The translations under genes and the position numbers were made by a program. DNA of 64,000 nucleotides, taken from the NCBI RefSeq assembly GCF_032362555.1, contig NC_083536.1:310001-374000 (forward strand), read 5' to 3'. Under the pieces are notes generated by a model. That model was not told where the DNA came from. It saw only the letters and a program-made list of their open reading frames with translations, and made no database searches. This document shows, one piece after another, positions 63,683 to 64,000 of the stretch (position 1 is the first letter of the stretch; every line of letters begins with the position of its first letter). Source of the stretch: Amyelois transitella. Taxonomy: Eukaryota; Arthropoda; Insecta; Lepidoptera; Pyralidae.

Positions 63683-63941
63683 GCATTACTAGTATTATAA
63701 AAAAATATATATTTTATTATTATTGTTATGGACCTAGTATCTGGAATTTTGACATTATTGACATGATTTTATAATATTGACACTTATTCTAGCACAAATT
63801 AATAAGAAATTATAATCTGTAATATATTTAATATTTGCAAGCAGAACATGTATTAGGACTACAATTTACTGTGACATCTTTTATAACCATGTTTTAAGCA
63901 AATAAATGAATTGAATTGAAAAAAAAAAAAAAAAAAAAAAT

Positions 63942-64000
63942 CGAATGCCATTTGGTTTGAAAAATGCACCAGCAACATACCAACGTTTGATGAATACAGT
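63942..64000 (+). pseudogene. gypsy-0 RT continuation at the window edge
   Basis: Reads RMPFGLKNAPATYQRLMNTV (RT motif B), the direct continuation of the RT left at 58,510. The element continues beyond the window. Confidence 0.85.

Larger units (their letters stand above)
58511..63941 (+). mobile_element. LINE J2: two-ORF non-LTR retrotransposon with poly(A)
   Basis: Lies between the gypsy-0 RT readings EYI (58,510) and RMPFGLK (63,942). A 5' leader of 630 nt, ORF1, ORF2 and poly(A) at about 63,919-63,941. Related to J1 in the ORF2 linker (FYDLCFPI) and RT. An RTE fragment is inserted in it. Confidence 0.85.
11371..64000 (+). mobile_element. gypsy-0: outermost Ty3/gypsy-type retrotransposon, broken into pieces
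   Basis: Plus-strand gag (11,490-11,819), protease (about 13,215-13,670), inter-domain and RT N-terminal half (57,709-58,510) and RT continuation (63,942-64,000) read as one gag-pol order. The intervening blocks are mariner (11,964-13,172), the J1 complex (13,671-57,708) and LINE J2 (about 58,511-63,941). The frame continues from 13,670 to 57,718 once one copy of the AATGAAGTA duplication is removed. No LTR lies in the window; the right end is outside it. The left boundary near 11.37 kb is approximate. Confidence 0.85.

Overview
The window looks like a transposon-packed stretch of a moth or butterfly (lepidopteran) nuclear genome. It is AT-rich with spliced transposase genes. Its repeats have the lepidopteran look: Helitrons ending in GTCGCGGGCACAGCTAG, a short RTE-derived retroposon that opens GCCGTGTGGTTCCCGGCAC and ends in (TATG)n, and LINEs whose first protein carries a baculovirus FP25K-like domain. 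I find no intact single-copy host gene. The only cellular coding material is two 5'-truncated gene fragments, one COQ8/ADCK-like and one RNF4-like, and both sit upstream of RTE-family sequence.

Left third (1-11.4 kb): a degenerate ~540-bp tandem repeat; the 3' part of a Helitron with a Pif1-helicase remnant; a Polinton/Maverick remnant on the minus strand (protease, PLA2-like protein, integrase with chromodomain, coiled-coil protein, DUF8207-like protein, packaging ATPase) whose ATPase gene is split by an RTE retrotransposon; a second copy of the Helitron 3' part; and a decayed DNA transposon with a THAP-like exon.

Right four fifths (about 11.4-64 kb): one nested stack. The outermost layer is a Ty3/gypsy-type element (here gypsy-0) that starts near 11.4 kb and runs off the right edge. 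It is broken by a mariner, by a LINE complex (J1, 13,671-57,708) and by a second LINE (J2, ~58,511-63,941). J1 is in turn broken by LINE-2, by an env-bearing gypsy element (gypsy-1, 24,070-49,135), by gypsy-2 (49,529-55,900) and by a SINE-like element. Gypsy-1 is broken in its protease by LINE-3, which carries a PIF/Harbinger transposon, a 3,508-bp tandem duplication and a nested LINE-4. Gypsy-2 is broken by a COQ8-like fragment fused to a SINE-like element. Nesting reaches five layers, six if the repeat in a Harbinger intron is counted. Most junctions can be read directly, because reading frames resume across them and target-site duplications match.

The paired LTRs of gypsy-1 and of gypsy-2 look identical by eye, so much of the stack is young. 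Several elements are nevertheless visibly disabled. The ORFs that look intact are the mariner transposase, RTE copy 2, LINE-4 ORF1 and ORF2, and the Harbinger Myb-like partner. The most interesting signals are host-gene fragments mobilised together with RTE-type 3' tails, an RTE tail and a LINE tail facing the two sides of one target-site duplication, an exact tandem duplication, and three perfect short-loop palindromes. All boundaries and identities are read by eye.
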